A stretch of 64,000 bases of DNA from Amyloporia xantha (GCA_036971615.1 JAYKKR010000001.1:1240001-1304000), one strand, 5' to 3'; numbered from the stretch's first letter, positions 22,601-34,811 are shown. The notes: generated by a model from the sequence alone, not told the origin. Numbers and translations: made by a program.

Positions 22601-24885
22601 ATGTATGAAGCCATGGCACCGAAGCCGTGGGGCACCCCTGACCAAATCAAATGGTTCGAAGTCAGGCGCCCTGCTTTTCTGGCTTCCCAGAAGGCCGGGA
22701 CAACTAGCAAATTCTGGGCAACCATTGAACACGAATGGTTTTTGGACTATCCTGAACGCGATGAGCTTTTCGGTACCGACATTGCGGAGCTGACGCCTGA
22801 GCAGGAAACGTTGCTCGGCGCAGCAATTCAGAAGCGCAAAGAGGTAAGTGCCGCGTCCTCATGACTGATCTCGCTCATACATTGACCGCACCTGTTCCAC
22901 CAGAAAATCAAACAGAAGTTCTACAATGCTTCGCAGAAGGGTCGGGGCGTGGCTTCATCACGTCATCCGACTTTGACTCTCAGTGATCTGGCGGCACACA
23001 AGATTGGGCGCGCTCCCCAGGTAGTGGAAGTGTATTCGAAACACCATTACAAAGACAAAATTAAGCCCCTCGTGGACGCGGAGATTGAGGCGCGGAATGC
23101 TACGCGTACCGAAACACTAGAGATCATCAGGCGACATACTCGGGAGGCATTTCAGGCTGAACCCGAGGCCGTGCAAGAAGCAGTACGCGCCTCAGCCAAG
23201 GCGGCCAGGGCGCAACTCGAATTGAAAGCAGCCGGTGCCGATAAGGAGACTCAGCCGTCTCCTGAGGAGTATCAAAGGTGGGTGCGCCCTCAGTATATTG
23301 CACGGGTGGTTCTAAGACGCGTGATAGGGTGATCAATGACGTGCCCTCGTTCCTTTGCGATGTGCTCGAAGCTCTGGCGATGCGATGCGGATGGTCGTTC
23401 AGCCTCATTGGCGGAGGGCCATGCCCTGAGGAGGGTGGTGATATTCGCACCATGTCGTAAGTATGTTCTATTGCTGGCGGAATACTGACCGAATATGGCT
23501 CCCACAGCATTCACATTGGCAAGACTCCCGCGGGACATTCGTTCAAACAAGTACATGCCGATTTCGAGAACCTGTGGCTGAAGCCGTACGGCGCGTTCTT
23601 GAAGGCGGTGTACCGTGAGTGTTCACAGATATATTTCCTCTATCCTACTCTTACATTTGTTACAGCCGCGGACGTGAGGGAGCGTCGTGCGCTCGGGAAT
23701 AGCGAGGCTGCAGAGGACGACCAAGCGGATAGCCCCGTCGCACTGTCCGTGCCATTGCCGGCGGCATGTGATAGCCCTCACGGCGTCGACACTCCCGAGT
23801 GTGCCGATGACGTCCAAGTTGGGGTTGTTAATCGACACGCGGAGATTCCAGATCACGATATCGATATGCAATTCCCGACCGAGGTGGGCTTACCAGCACC
23901 TCGGGCCGCAGATCAGGGTCTCGAAGATCGCCTTCCGAGGTCCCCGAGGCCAGACGATATCACAGCGGGCATACCTTCCTCTTCGGGCGACAGGCTCGAC
24001 CCCAGGCTTGAGCCCATGCGGTTCGCGGTGGGACCGCAACCTGATTGGGCAGACTTCGACATGGACAAGTTCATCGCCATGGAGCACAGTCAGGGCTCGG
24101 CGATTCTGGGCCCTGGCGATCACGATCTCAGCAATCTCAGCCCTGTGCTCCCGCAGAATGCCAATCTCGACTCACTTTCTCTCCTCGCACTACTGAGCGC
24201 AGGGATGCCACCCTTGCCAGGACCACTGCCAACAGGCGACGTGGCGCCTACCCCTTCGTTGCAGCAACAACACCAGCTGGTGTGGCCGAACGAATTGTTC
24301 GTTGCAGCTCCTACACCCGGTGACATTTCTCTGGCGCCGGTCCTGCTTCCCGAGCGCTCTGTCTTGTCTGCTGTCACACCCCCATCTTTTGAGTCAGATC
24401 TAGCCCCTCCCGAGCACGTCGTCACGTCTGCCATCTCACACGCCACCGGGGCTTCCCCTCCGCATCAAGAACGTGCGCCTCCTCTGGCATCAACCGACAA
24501 TTCAATACATGACGCGCCCATAGAGAAGACGTCAGCATCCCAACAACCGGCGACCAAGATGAAGAACTCTCGCGGGCGTGCTGGCGGTCGTGGCAGACAA
24601 TCTCAGGCTGCACAGAGCGACACCGGTATGAGGAACAAGCAAGCCGTCGTGACAGACCGAGCGCCTCTGACTGCGATGCTTGGAGAGCCAGATCAAGGAG
24701 CCTCTGCGCCGCCGCTGGGCTCAGATGCGGGGCCGAAGCGCGTCCGAGTGCCACTGAAAGCTGCAGACGCAAATTGGGTGCCTGCAGCGCGCGGGAGCGA
24801 TAAGGAGAACGGTGGCGGTGCTAAGCGGAAGGCTACCGGCGAGGGAAGAGCGGGGGGAAGAACGAAGAGGAAGGCTGCGTCTTGA
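22601..24885 (+). CDS. Agaricomycete hypothetical protein, structured N terminus and long disordered tail
   Basis: Five exons (22601-22843, 22904-23277, 23328-23456, 23508-23614, 23666-24885) total 2073 nt, exactly 691 codons, all with GT-AG borders, which supports the model. The N-terminal block, with PWGTPDQIKWFEVRRPAFLA followed by an EHEWFLDYPERDELF segment, is a recurring pattern in agaricomycete hypothetical proteins, where it often precedes disordered sequence. A second conserved-looking block (WSFSLIGGGP...HIGKTPAGHSF...LWLKPYGAFL) follows. The last exon is about 400 residues of Pro/Ala/Asp-rich sequence ending in Lys/Arg-rich nuclear-localisation-like stretches. The function is unknown. 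ATG at 22613 is an alternative in-frame start. Confidence 0.75.
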
Positions 24886-25785
24886 ATGGTGAAGGCGCGG
24901 GGCGGAAAGAAGCTTGCGTTAGTATATCTTGATCACCGTTCTGTTCTTGCTCTCTCGCTCTGTGTTTGTGCATATAATCATGTCATGTTCTCGTTTCGAC
25001 GGACTGAGTATCCAGTGATGTTGCAGAATTATGTTTGTTTTCTAGCTACTTTTCTTGGTATCTTGAGCCTGTAATAGCAGATGTCATTGTAAAAAAGGGA
25101 CTGTAACAATAGAAATATATTGTTGCTGTCTCTACATGTGTGACTTAGGTGAAAACATAGCGCGATGAGTATCTATGCCGTTAAATAGCACTGGCAGGCT
25201 ATGACTGCCGGACTTTGGCTTACTATCATGTACGGACAATATTACATAAGCGAGGAAGGCGACAAAAGAACCGGGCGGGGGCCGACGCGAAGCTTCAAAG
25301 ATTGCCCCTGCCAGATATGGAAAGCCGGAGCGGGATGCTTCTGGTCGCGCGGCGAGGGACGGCATGCTGCCTAATCGGGCTGCATCAAGAGCGCTGGCGG
25401 ACGGCCCAAGGATGACCGGGCAGCAAACGGGCGCCAAGCAATGGACACGTGACGAAATGCTGCTAGATATAGGCAGCAGCGGTAATGTATGACGAGCTGT
25501 GGCATTTATGTATAAACAGCACGGCTGTAATTACAGTGAGTTATACATCACCATTCTGCGCTTGCTACAGGCTATTTATGTATGAATATGGCACATACGC
25601 CTGCAGCAGGGTGTGCATGCAGGGCATGGGTCACGCAGGTCACCGTCCCAGGAGTCACGGGGGTAAATGCACCAGACGTTCAGGAGCGTGGAATCACCCG
25701 GATTTTCGAATCCGCTCCACGCTCCGAATGGCTGGTTCCGGGACTAAGACCACCGGTGTACGAGCTGAAAGACTTGGGCACAGAT
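24886..25785. other. 900-bp spacer with the right copy of the 58-bp repeat
   Basis: The first part is the 3' flank of the 22601 gene (AT-rich after 25000). The 58-bp repeat occupies 25546-25603. The open frame 25582-25788 starts inside that repeat and runs to the MITE border; it has no recognisable motif. Confidence 0.5.
25546..25603 (+). repeat. 58-bp exact direct repeat, right copy
   Basis: Identical and in the same orientation to 15060-15117. Together the copies bracket KDZ copy 2 and three accessory genes (10.4 kb). Confidence 0.9.
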
Positions 25786-26358
25786 TAAGGCTCCAACCAT
25801 TTAGTGTATTTACCCTTTATAAACGGTTATTTACCTTTACTATATATGTTTACTTTAGAGCAATGGGTAAATTTAGGTAAACTATTTTGTAAACGGTAAA
25901 TAGATGGTTATCAGACAATACGTAGCTATGATGTCTGTCGCAATGGAGTCACCTTCTTAGGTCTAATTTAATGATGATACAGGACTAATATTGGCAAACA
26001 TGTAACAAAGAGATAGCTGCATAGTCCTATCATCAAGTGTGAAGGCAGCAACGTTGTATCACTGGGGTTTGCGCCACCTGCCTTCCTTATTTGGCAGCAG
26101 TAAGTGTCGGCTACTTCAACTCACTCAGTGGTAAGTTTCTTAAAACACTGCCCCTAACACTGTCACATTCAAATCAGAATAATATTATTTCTCTTCATCC
26201 TATCCTTGAGCTATACCATGCACTATAACTTGAAAAATACTCTTATAAAGTACTAAATGGTTCTGTTACCCTTTATAAATAGATTGTAACAGTTTACTAT
26301 ATATATACCGTTTAATTACCTTTTTGGGCTAAACATAAACTAAACGGTTGGAGCCTTA
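25786..26358. mobile_element. hAT-like MITE, 573 bp, with 8-bp target-site duplication
   Basis: Both ends begin with the perfect 13-bp terminal inverted repeat TAAGGCTCCAACC, and the match continues imperfectly for about 15 more bases (TTTAGT.TAT). The element is flanked by the 8-bp direct repeat GCACAGAT at 25778-25785 and 26359-26366. The interior is AT-rich, has no open frame of note and contains repeated TTACC/GTAAA words near each end. Eight-base duplications with TIRs of this kind are typical of hAT elements; KDZ/Zisupton or P-type mobilisation also gives 8 bp and cannot be excluded. An identical duplication implies a fairly recent insertion. Confidence 0.85.
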
Positions 26359-26538
26359 GCACAGATGGCCTACGGATCTGGTTATGTCACGTGCGCCTGT
26401 ACAGCGGCACGTGTATCCAATTCCAGTAGTGAAGCGGAGATTGAACATGTGGCTGGATTTATGGTGCGGAGCTCTAAATATGTGAACGGAGCTAAAAGAC
26501 GCCACAGCTCACGCACTAGAATTCGAGAAAAATGATAC

Positions 26539-26624
26539 TGCCAGGAGCGTGGCTCGAACACGCGGCCTGCAGAACACTTAGCAAATGCTTCAGTCTGTCG
26601 CTCTCCCAGCTGAGCTATCCCGGC
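26539..26624 (-). tRNA. tRNA-Phe (GAA) with a 13-nt intron
   Basis: The minus strand folds as a full cloverleaf: acceptor GCCGGGA/TCCTGGC (one G-T pair), D arm GCTC..GAGC, anticodon loop CTGAAG with anticodon GAA, and T arm GCGTG TTCGAGC CACGC. A 13-nt intron (26575-26587) lies in the canonical place after base 37. The pair 27-43 is A-C rather than Watson-Crick. The internal A and B boxes are intact, and TTTTT at 26528-26532 on the transcribed side is a good Pol III terminator. CCA is not encoded. Confidence 0.93.
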
Positions 26625-26819
26625 ATTGTGAAAGCAGAATTGTAATTGTTTACATTATGTAAGTGTGGCTGTCACGGCTTGATCACAGTGTCACATTCGT
26701 GACTCAACGGGATCACGTCACATCGTCATGTCGAAGATCCCACCAGACTCCAATGTTCATGAAGACCACCCGGGAGAAGAACGTTGAAGCGATTTTATTC
26801 GACGATCTCACATGTAGCT

Positions 26820-29087
26820 CTAGGTATCGTCCGTGTCACCGAAGACGCTGCCCTCCTTCTCCACATCGTCCACACTCCCCAAAATCTCTTCTCCGTCATT
26901 ACCTAAGCCCGGTGTCTTGCTCCGCTTTCTCGTCATGTCGGGGAAGCTGTCGTCTTCCGACTGTAAGGTGGCGTCCAGTTGGGTAGACCGTAGCGGAGTC
27001 GGAGCTTTGATGATAGGAGTCGGTCCAGAGAAATCTTTTCCTGTCATGCGCGACAGCGTCGCAATGTCTGTATAGCAACATGAGAAATTTACTATCACGA
27101 AGAGTGGCATAAACATACCAAACGGTCTGCGATTGTTCAAACAATAATTTATCCTATTGGGATCCTTCTTATCCTCCGCTTTGAACTTGTTCTTGCACGC
27201 TTTACGATCGCGACCGGGTAGCACGTACGAAATCAGCTCGTAATTCTCACCGAATTGTGAGAGGGCCTAAAACACCAGCGGAGGTATCAGATTGCTGTTA
27301 TTATAGGTCGGAACAAGCACTCACATCATAAAATAACTCAGTCTCCTCCGCACTCCAGCGAGATCCTCGTGTTTTCTTACTATAGGACAGAGAGTTCACG
27401 AACTTGGTGGTGTCCGACTCCTCGACATGCGTGTAGTTCTCGGTGTCGTCCTCCTCATTCCGGTTGACGAAAAGTGATTCCTCATCAATAATTGTTTCTC
27501 CATTGGCCCCAATCCTCACTTGTACGTTGTAGCGGCTTGTGGCCATGTCTTCATTGTAGTTAAAGTCGTCGCGCCTTTGCAACTCGTCGATCGGGCGGCC
27601 ATCGCGAGCGGTAGACGGTCCCGCCACGGGTGGATCTGCTGAAGCAGCGGCCGCCGAAGTTGAAACTGTCGCATTCTCACCCGAATTTGCTACGTCCTGA
27701 CCTGATCTATTGGAAGGCTGGTCTTCATCCTCGAGATTTCTACCGTACTTTTTCGCCTCCATGATCGCTTTCAAGCGCGCCCTCTTCTCCTTGTTGGCTG
27801 CGCGCCATGCAGTGTGGTTGGTCATGATTTGTGCGGCTTTGCTGCTTATCCGACCCTGGCCTGTATCGTCGCAGAGTGCAGACATCGTAATGACTGTGGG
27901 GTCCAACTCTTCACCAGGGTCAGCGCTAGGTTCGAATGGCGCAACAGAGGGAGCTCGCTTGCGTGACTTGCGGGGAGCATTAGGGTCCCTAGGTTTGCGT
28001 TTTCTCGTCGAGACTTGAGACCCATCTCCCCCCTCAGACTCAGTACCGTCCCTCGAAGTGCGGCGGGAGCGTTTCCTTTTGGGAGGACTTTTAACAACAT
28101 CAGCCTCCGCACCAGCGGGAGTCGTGCCAGTAAAAAGTTCCAGATCTGCCGCAGGCTGAGTTCGCCGACGCTTGTGTCTCAAGCCTGAAGCCTGGGGATC
28201 ACCAGTGGAGCCACCAGCAGGATCAGACTCATTCCACGAGCCATGTCCAGCGAACAATGGTCCATATATGCCATCCTGAGTCAAAGCCTGAGAGATGTTC
28301 TGGTCTGGAGGATAAGCCTGCGGATATGAAGCCGAAGATTCGATGAGAGAGGGGTCTATTTGCGACATTTCTATCAGGTTAGGTCCGTGTTGTCCAGTGT
28401 TCATTATGTCCGTCACAGAATGAGGTTGTACAGGTACCTGTTGTGGTTGGACCAAGGATGCCGATTCGACCCCCGCAGCAGACGAAGTAGCAGTGGTCCG
28501 TGATGAAGTAGTCACTGTGGGGACGCCTCTGAATTGGCCTGCGATAACAGGTATTGCTGCACCCCTGTCCATGACACTCTCTACGTTGGGTGCGACCTGC
28601 CGCAGGGGTGCACCGGAGACATGAGGAGGATGTATCTGCACCGGCGGAGGGCGAGAGCGTTCACGGACTGGTAAAGTGATGTTCGAAGTACCAGCATCAG
28701 AGAAGTGTTCGACGTTCTCCTGATCATCGGGTAAGACTGTATTGAGCACCGGGAGACCGCTTCGAGAGTTGTCGCCTTGAGCGGGCTGAGAAGTAAACGA
28801 ACCTAGAAGAGGCTGGGCTGCGACTGACATAGATTTATATGGCACAGAGGAGGGAGGAGGCATAACCGACGCTGCCCTTATCGAAGGAGCGCTGTCACTG
28901 TGCGTACCGCTAGGGTCTACAGAATGTCGGGCATCCGGTGCAGCAGAGGCTTGGCGAGACTCGCTACCTGGACGCGCTCGCGGTCTTGCAACGGGTCTGA
29001 ATACCGTGCCTCCCTTTTCTGCATAGATATAAGTGCTCTAAAACAAAAAGAAGTAGGTGTTATATACTTACGAACGCGTGTAGACAT
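26820..29087 (-). CDS. BDP1: TFIIIB subunit B'' (Bdp1)
   Basis: Four exons (29072-29087, 27325-29018, 27119-27266, 26820-27067) total 2106 nt, 701 residues. The N terminus MSTRV...GGTVFRPVARPR matches the conserved Bdp1 start. After a long Ser/Pro/Gln-rich region come two KR-rich stretches, a VITMSALC...GRISSKA helix and a RYNVQVRIGANGETIIDEESL segment. The extended SANT domain follows, with RGSRWSAEETELFYDALSQ, FGENYELIS, PGRDRKACKNKFKAEDKKDP and then LNNRRPF. Bdp1 joins Brf1 and TBP in TFIIIB and recruits RNA polymerase III to tRNA and 5S genes; the SANT domain binds TBP, Brf1 and DNA. The gene is divergent from the 29208 gene with only 120 bp between starts, and its 3' end lies 195 bp from a tRNA gene on the same strand. 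Confidence 0.93.
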
Positions 29088-29207
29088 GACTGTATGCGAA
29101 TAAGGTCGACTGCGAGGAGAAGATACTCAGGAGAATGGTCACGTGGTCACGGTCCGATCGCGGTGAGCGCTTCTTCTCCGCTCTCTTGCATTCACGAACG
29201 ACTTCCG

Positions 29208-31051
29208 ATGCAACATCCGGTGAAACTGCCAGTAGGGCCGCATGCTGGCTGGGAACTGGAGGAGAGCGACGACGACGCATCTGAGACGCCTGAGCTAAGG
29301 AGTATAGCTGAAAGGTAAGTCGTTGGCCAGTGTCTTTCTTGGACGAGACACTCATTAACACGTCCCGAACAGCCTAGTCGTCTTCGAGTCACTAAGACAA
29401 TGTAAATTCAGCTATTGAACACCTTCATGTATGCGTGTTAATACTTTGGTGTAGCACGGATCAAATGGTTGTCGGCGACTTTCCCGAAGTTTTCTGCCAA
29501 AGTCCGTGGAGGAAAGCTTCCCGATGTTGTACCTCCTCCTCACACAATCAAGGCACACGGCAGGTACGATATGAGGATCGGTCCTCATATTTTCCCCAAT
29601 ACAGCTTTCTATGAGGTTCACTATATACCTCAACCCTCGAACGTTGCGACGACTTCGCAAACAGGGGCTTCACATGGTGCAAGCAACCCCACCCCCCAGG
29701 CACAGTTATCTACGGCTCATCTAGCAGTGTCAGCGTTGACAGAACAAGCTGTCGGCACAACTCCACAGAATTCCACTCAGGAATTCAGTGCCATCGTCAC
29801 TCCAGATATGGTATCGCAAGTCACCATCGCTTCGGAATCCAATCCAATTTTGAAGAATCTTCTTCATCTGGCTGCCGCAGGTCGTGCTACACCGGACCAA
29901 TTGAAGACTCTCGGCCTCTTGATACAGTCTATGGGATCAAGCCAGCAGCCGGAGGCTGCCCCAATCCAATTCGTGCAACCTCCGCAACAGTCATACAGCT
30001 CCCGGCCGTTTGACATTGTAATCGAATTTCAGGAGAAATCGTCCGACAGATGGATAATTCCTCGTGGGCCCATTGTCTGTGAGCGAGTAGACTCGAGTAG
30101 TATTGGATCACGGTTGCCTCAGGTCCTTCTATCCCTCGCTGTCCCATTTCAGAGAACTTCTGTGCTGCATGCGGAAGCCGTGTTGGAGCCTAGTACGACC
30201 GAATCACCAAGTGTAGATGTTCCACCACATGTTGTGACTTTCCATTTGTCGGGAGTCTCTCAGCAACTGTGGGATGTCTTTGTCACCTGGGCGGGCGGTG
30301 AACAGGGCATGGAAGGCAGTAGAAACATTCTAAGAGAGATGGTGACCGCCTCTACTAAACAGTCTCGGTTCGTTCTGATTAATATACTGCACTGCAGGCA
30401 CATAAAGCCCCCGAACGCGCTTATCTACAGTATCAATTACCTGATGGTTCTCTCCTCCAACAAATCCAAAGTGTCAGTCTTGTTGATTGTCTTACGAGGA
30501 TCTTATCCGAGCTTATAAAATGTATGTCAGGCCGTGGCACCCCCTTACAACACCAAATCTATAGTACCTGGTAACCCAGATGGGCCAAGAGCAAAGCGGA
30601 AGTCTTCGTCACGAAAGGCAGGGGCCACAAACCCGCCAAACACTGCACAGAAGCCGGCTCCTGTCAAACGGAAGCAGTCCATGAAGACGGCCTTGACAGC
30701 TCCAACCCCCATTGCATGTCGTGCCTGCGGCCAGACTGACGTTCCCCTGCTAATGGGTGGTAGTGAGTGCTTTCTGTATATTGGGTGGAGACCCATCTCA
30801 CTATGGGCGTAGGATATTGTCGGGTTTGCATTGATGCAGGCAGAGCAGTCGCCGACATTCCACAGCTTCCACTCAGCAGTCATACTCATAAGTTTAAGGC
30901 TGTGGAAGCAGGACCAGTCTCATCCGGAGGCTCAGCAAATCAAGGATATACAGGTGGTGCTCCAGCAGCTCAACCAGCGTATATTCCGCCCACAACACCC
31001 TCCATACAATCTGATCCTCATCCCACAGCGGCACATCTCCGCGCGCAATGA
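29208..31051 (+). CDS. Conserved basidiomycete protein with a C-terminal four-cysteine zinc finger
   Basis: Six exons (29208-29314, 29373-29401, 29455-30341, 30398-30472, 30531-30762, 30813-31051) total 1569 nt, 522 residues. The N-terminal block (RIKWLSATFPKFSAK...LPDVVPPPHTIKAHGRYDMR) looks conserved. In the middle are ...NLLHLAAAGRATPDQLKTLG and a folded-looking segment starting FDIVIEFQEKSSDRW and ending in YLQYQLPDGSLLQQIQ. A Lys/Arg-rich linker leads to ACRACGQTDVPLLMGGRYC and RVC, a CX2C...CX2C knuckle interrupted by an intron inside the finger. I recognise the layout from other basidiomycetes but not a named function; nuclear or chromatin roles are only an inference. Its start faces BDP1, and its 3' end converges on the 31169 gene. 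Confidence 0.82.
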
Positions 31052-31168
31052 GCCAATGTATTATATCTCACCAGCATGTATGTGTAAGAATTACAGCAAT
31101 GTGTATGTACTTGAACCGGATAATAATGATAACATGCACGACAGCGATAAAGATCAACGACAATGGTC

Positions 31169-34100
31169 TTAAGTAAAAATATTGATGGCCCAACCTAGCC
31201 ACCAGACGACAACTCCCCACTGTGCAAAGACAATGGACAATTCAATCAATACAGCGCACCACTGAATGAAAAGCCCGATGCTGTAGAAGGGGAAAACGAT
31301 CCACCACAGCCCGGTGTGCGTTATCCACGGCAAATCCCAGTTGACCGTCAGCTCAAGAGCAGCACGGCCTTGTAGGACAGTGACGCATAAGCTGAGAGCG
31401 GACAAACAAGCCAACCCAATCCAGTGGCGAAAGGAACGGCGGGGAAAGCTTTCAACAGGGTATCTCTTGGCTTCACCCGTGAATTCGTTCCGATACCATG
31501 GGATGATCAGAAAGTCTTGTACGTCCTCCCCTATGACTTTGCCATAAATTCGCCAGAAAGGTGTCACCGTATCTAGCAGAAGCGTGAGCGCGTCCAGACC
31601 AATATCCCAGAATTGTTGATAGTGATTCCGGTAGCTCTCCTCCAAGGCAACTATCTGTGAGAGCTATATAATTGCCGCCATGTCAATACTGGATATGGCA
31701 GAAAGACAAATAATGCACCTCTGGATATATCAGAGAGGTATGAGCCAAGGTATCATTATAGTCTTTCTTGACCGTTCCGTGCGTTTCTTTGACGCTTGCG
31801 AGAGTCTCCATCACCTGTTCGATCTTAGAAGCAATCTGCTGCCGATGTCTCTCGAGGTCTCCAAGCGACTCATTCAAAGACGACATGGGGTCGTCGAAGA
31901 CATTTTGCCCCAAGTCTGGAAGCCTAGACTCCGCCCTCACGGACGACACAAACGCCCGAAGTGTGTCGCGTTGCCGATAGATACGATCGTGGATATCCTC
32001 TACTGCTCTCCAGCCACTAGCAGAGCGGGTCGCTCCAGTGAATGCCGAGGGATCATGAGAAAAAGCGTCCAATACGTCAGACGGTATCTTTGGATAAGGG
32101 ATGTCCAATGCAACAGCCAGGCCTGACTGGAATGCATCATATTCTCGGATGCTCGCGCCTACTCGCTGTAGCAGATGACGGATGCGATGATTCTGGGCTG
32201 CAGTATCATCGACTGCCCTACTCCATGGCGTCAGCCCATATTCTTTGCAAATTAAAATGTGACTCACTGGGCTTTTCTTTCATACTCCCGATACTCCTGT
32301 TCTTCATCAACTTCAGCTTGGCGAGTCTTTGATCTATGCATGGGTAGACGATGGGAGGACGGCAAGGACATGCGCATTCTCCGACGGCGCAAAGAAATAC
32401 GAGACGTTGGCCTGGCAGGTTGTGCAGTGTGGTCAACGACGTCAGGTTTAGGTGTTCCTTCCCCAGCTCCGTTCTGCTGGAAGACTTCAAGCGTTGCAGT
32501 GCGGATATTCTCGCTTGATTTGCCTTTGTCGTCGGGCTCCGATATTACACGATCTTCGTCCGTGTTTAGCTCATCCGGGGACCGGATACGTAGACTGGTG
32601 GGATGACTTCGTATATTCGACTGAGACCGCCTCGCGTGCCCGTCATCGGAGAGGCTGTGCTCGTGCTCTGACATTGAGTTATGGGCAGATGACAATGCCT
32701 CTTCACTGTCGTAAGGTCGCCGGCGTAAGCGCTTGGCTAAATTTCGCAAGTGGTGGCCACTCTTAGCAGAGGAACCCCCATCACGATTGACCTGACCACT
32801 GTATATGGAACTCGGGGCAGACCCTGTTCCAGTCGGGAGCGAGTGCCGCCAATATCTAGTGAAGCCCTCGCTGCTGGGACGAGATTCCCCACCGATAGAT
32901 TCCCGGCCCGATTCGACTTGCGGCTCAAATGACAGCTGTTGATCATAAGATGAACGTCGCCTTGAAAGGGAAGGCTCCAGAAATTGAGGCGAGGTGTTCC
33001 ACGACAACGACCCACTTGACGGCGACATTGCCTCCCGAAAAGAATTCGTGGTAGGTGAAGAGTGGGGGACCTCATCTTCGGGTATCGTCGCCATAGTTTG
33101 GTGATTACTATGCGCCTTCACGTATTCTTCGATAGTCAATGCTGTCAGAACCCATGATGGACGTGATGACCTGTGACCACGTTTGTCCAAGAGATGTTTC
33201 AACCACGTCAATGGCTCCGCTTTGTCCAAGGATGCCTTTATGATCGGCTCTTGGCCATCATACCAACGCGCTACATTGAGGAGATTGACAGATGGCTGGT
33301 GAGAAAGAAGCATGTTGTATCGTCGTTGGAGCTGATCACTAGTAATGTCTGCTTTGCGCAGGGTATGAGGTTTAGCTTTACTCTTGATGCGAGTCAACTT
33401 GTCTGTTGGAAATGCATGAGATTGAATTCATCGCGTGAGCTAGAATATACAGTAGATACCTGCGTAGAGCGAGTCTTGTTTCTCAATTACCGTTCTACTG
33501 GATGGCATCGATGACCTGTCTTTGTGTTTTCTCTTAGGGAGATGCAATGGCCATCTCTTCTCAGACCTCTCATCCTCTGACGTAGATCCCGCCCAATCAA
33601 GCGTCGCGCCACCGTTGGAAGACGAAGGAACAGGATGGAGAGGTATTGTCCCTATGGAAGGACTGAAGTCAATCTCAGAATCGTTGCTCGCGTTTTCGGC
33701 GAGAGTCGTTTGAGGTGGGATTTGAATGGAAGCCTTGATCGGAGATGATTGGGCGGACAAGGCATCCGTCCTGGCCTGGGAGTCTCTCTGGGGAGAGTTC
33801 ATCCGTGCCGCCTTGAGACGGGCCTCGCGTCGTGCCTTGAGCTTCATTACACGCTGGACATCTTCGACGATCCTAGGGTCTAGTAAGGGCTACTTGGTCA
33901 TTATTGGTACTCGTCTACATTGAAAGGACGTGCCTTCGCGAGCTGTCTAAAAGTTAGTAATGAGGGATCGTGAGTGCATTCGCTACTCACATAGGTCGTA
34001 TTCATCTGAGAAGGCTGAAGATTGAGACATATCAGACGGCCCGTCTGGAAAGAGAGCATTGGGCAATGCTGGTTCCTTCCTACTGCTTCCTCTATGGGTC

Positions 34101-34453
34101 TGAGGCGTCCTTTTGGAATATTTATCCTCAGGATCCCCACCCTCCAACGAAAAGCGCAGTCCATTGGGTGCAGCTGTCGTATCTGCAGACCTGACTCGAC
34201 GTCGTGGGTCGTCGCGGCGATAATCGACGACAGGCCAATCCCTTCCTTGAGCTGTGGTGGATCGCCGGAGAATAGGTGGGGGGCCAAGTCCTATTGAGCT
34301 TTTCCGCCGAGAGGAGTCGTCTCCTGTGCTAGAGCGACCTTCGTCCACAGGAAAGCGGATGTGAGCATGCTTGGAGAGCGAGGCCGAGCGACTGGTGCCT
34401 GCACTCAGACTGGAGAAAGTGTGACTGGGAGACGAAGGGCCCGCCTCAGCCAT
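31169..34453 (-). CDS. Fungal coiled-coil protein with C-terminal transmembrane helices
   Basis: Minus-strand exons read from MAEAGPSSPSHTFSS (34453) through a long Ser/Arg-rich disordered half. The conserved half starts with LRKADITSDQLQRRYNMLLS and WLKHLLDKRG (about 33170-33370), followed by CKEYGLTPWSRAVDDTA. Helical heptads (SSLNESLGDLERHRQQIASK) lead to LEESYRNHYQQFWDIGLDAL, LLLDTVTPFWR and GEDVQDFLIIPWYRNEF. The last about 110 residues contain three hydrophobic helices and the stop at 31169. The C-terminal block is well conserved in fungi (hypothetical protein, sometimes mislabelled as a chromosome segregation ATPase). It looks like a membrane-anchored protein with a large cytosolic coiled coil. 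Splice sites around 33850-33990 are uncertain. Confidence 0.75.
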
Positions 34454-34811
34454 CAAATGCCTTTCCGCAGCACAAAGTGCGAGTCGATAGAATGGGGTCA
34501 GTGGATATGAGCGAGGTCGTTGACGGAAGAGTCCATGTGCAACCAGCTGGAGCAGATTCAAGTCTCTGTGCCTTGAGCGCGGCTTCAATTCACGGTGGCG
34601 CTAGACGGGCTCTGGTACTCAAATCACATGTTCGCGCCTTGTGCCACACAGTGACCTACAGCCTCGAAATTGGAGCACACATTCTCCCTCTCCGTAAGTA
34701 TAGCTTGTATCTGTGTGTACGTAGATCCTATTAAAAGTACATACATAACTGCATTACTACACAGTTAATGCATAATAAATAAGCATAATTTATCGCCGTC
34801 ACCGGGGTCAT

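Noticed and set aside
25582..25788. ORF running into the MITE border
   Set aside because: It begins inside the 58-bp repeat, ends at the MITE insertion and has no recognisable motif; removing the MITE extends it only slightly.
31680..32126. Plus-strand frame across the 31169-34453 gene
   Set aside because: Antisense shadow of the conserved coiled-coil exon.
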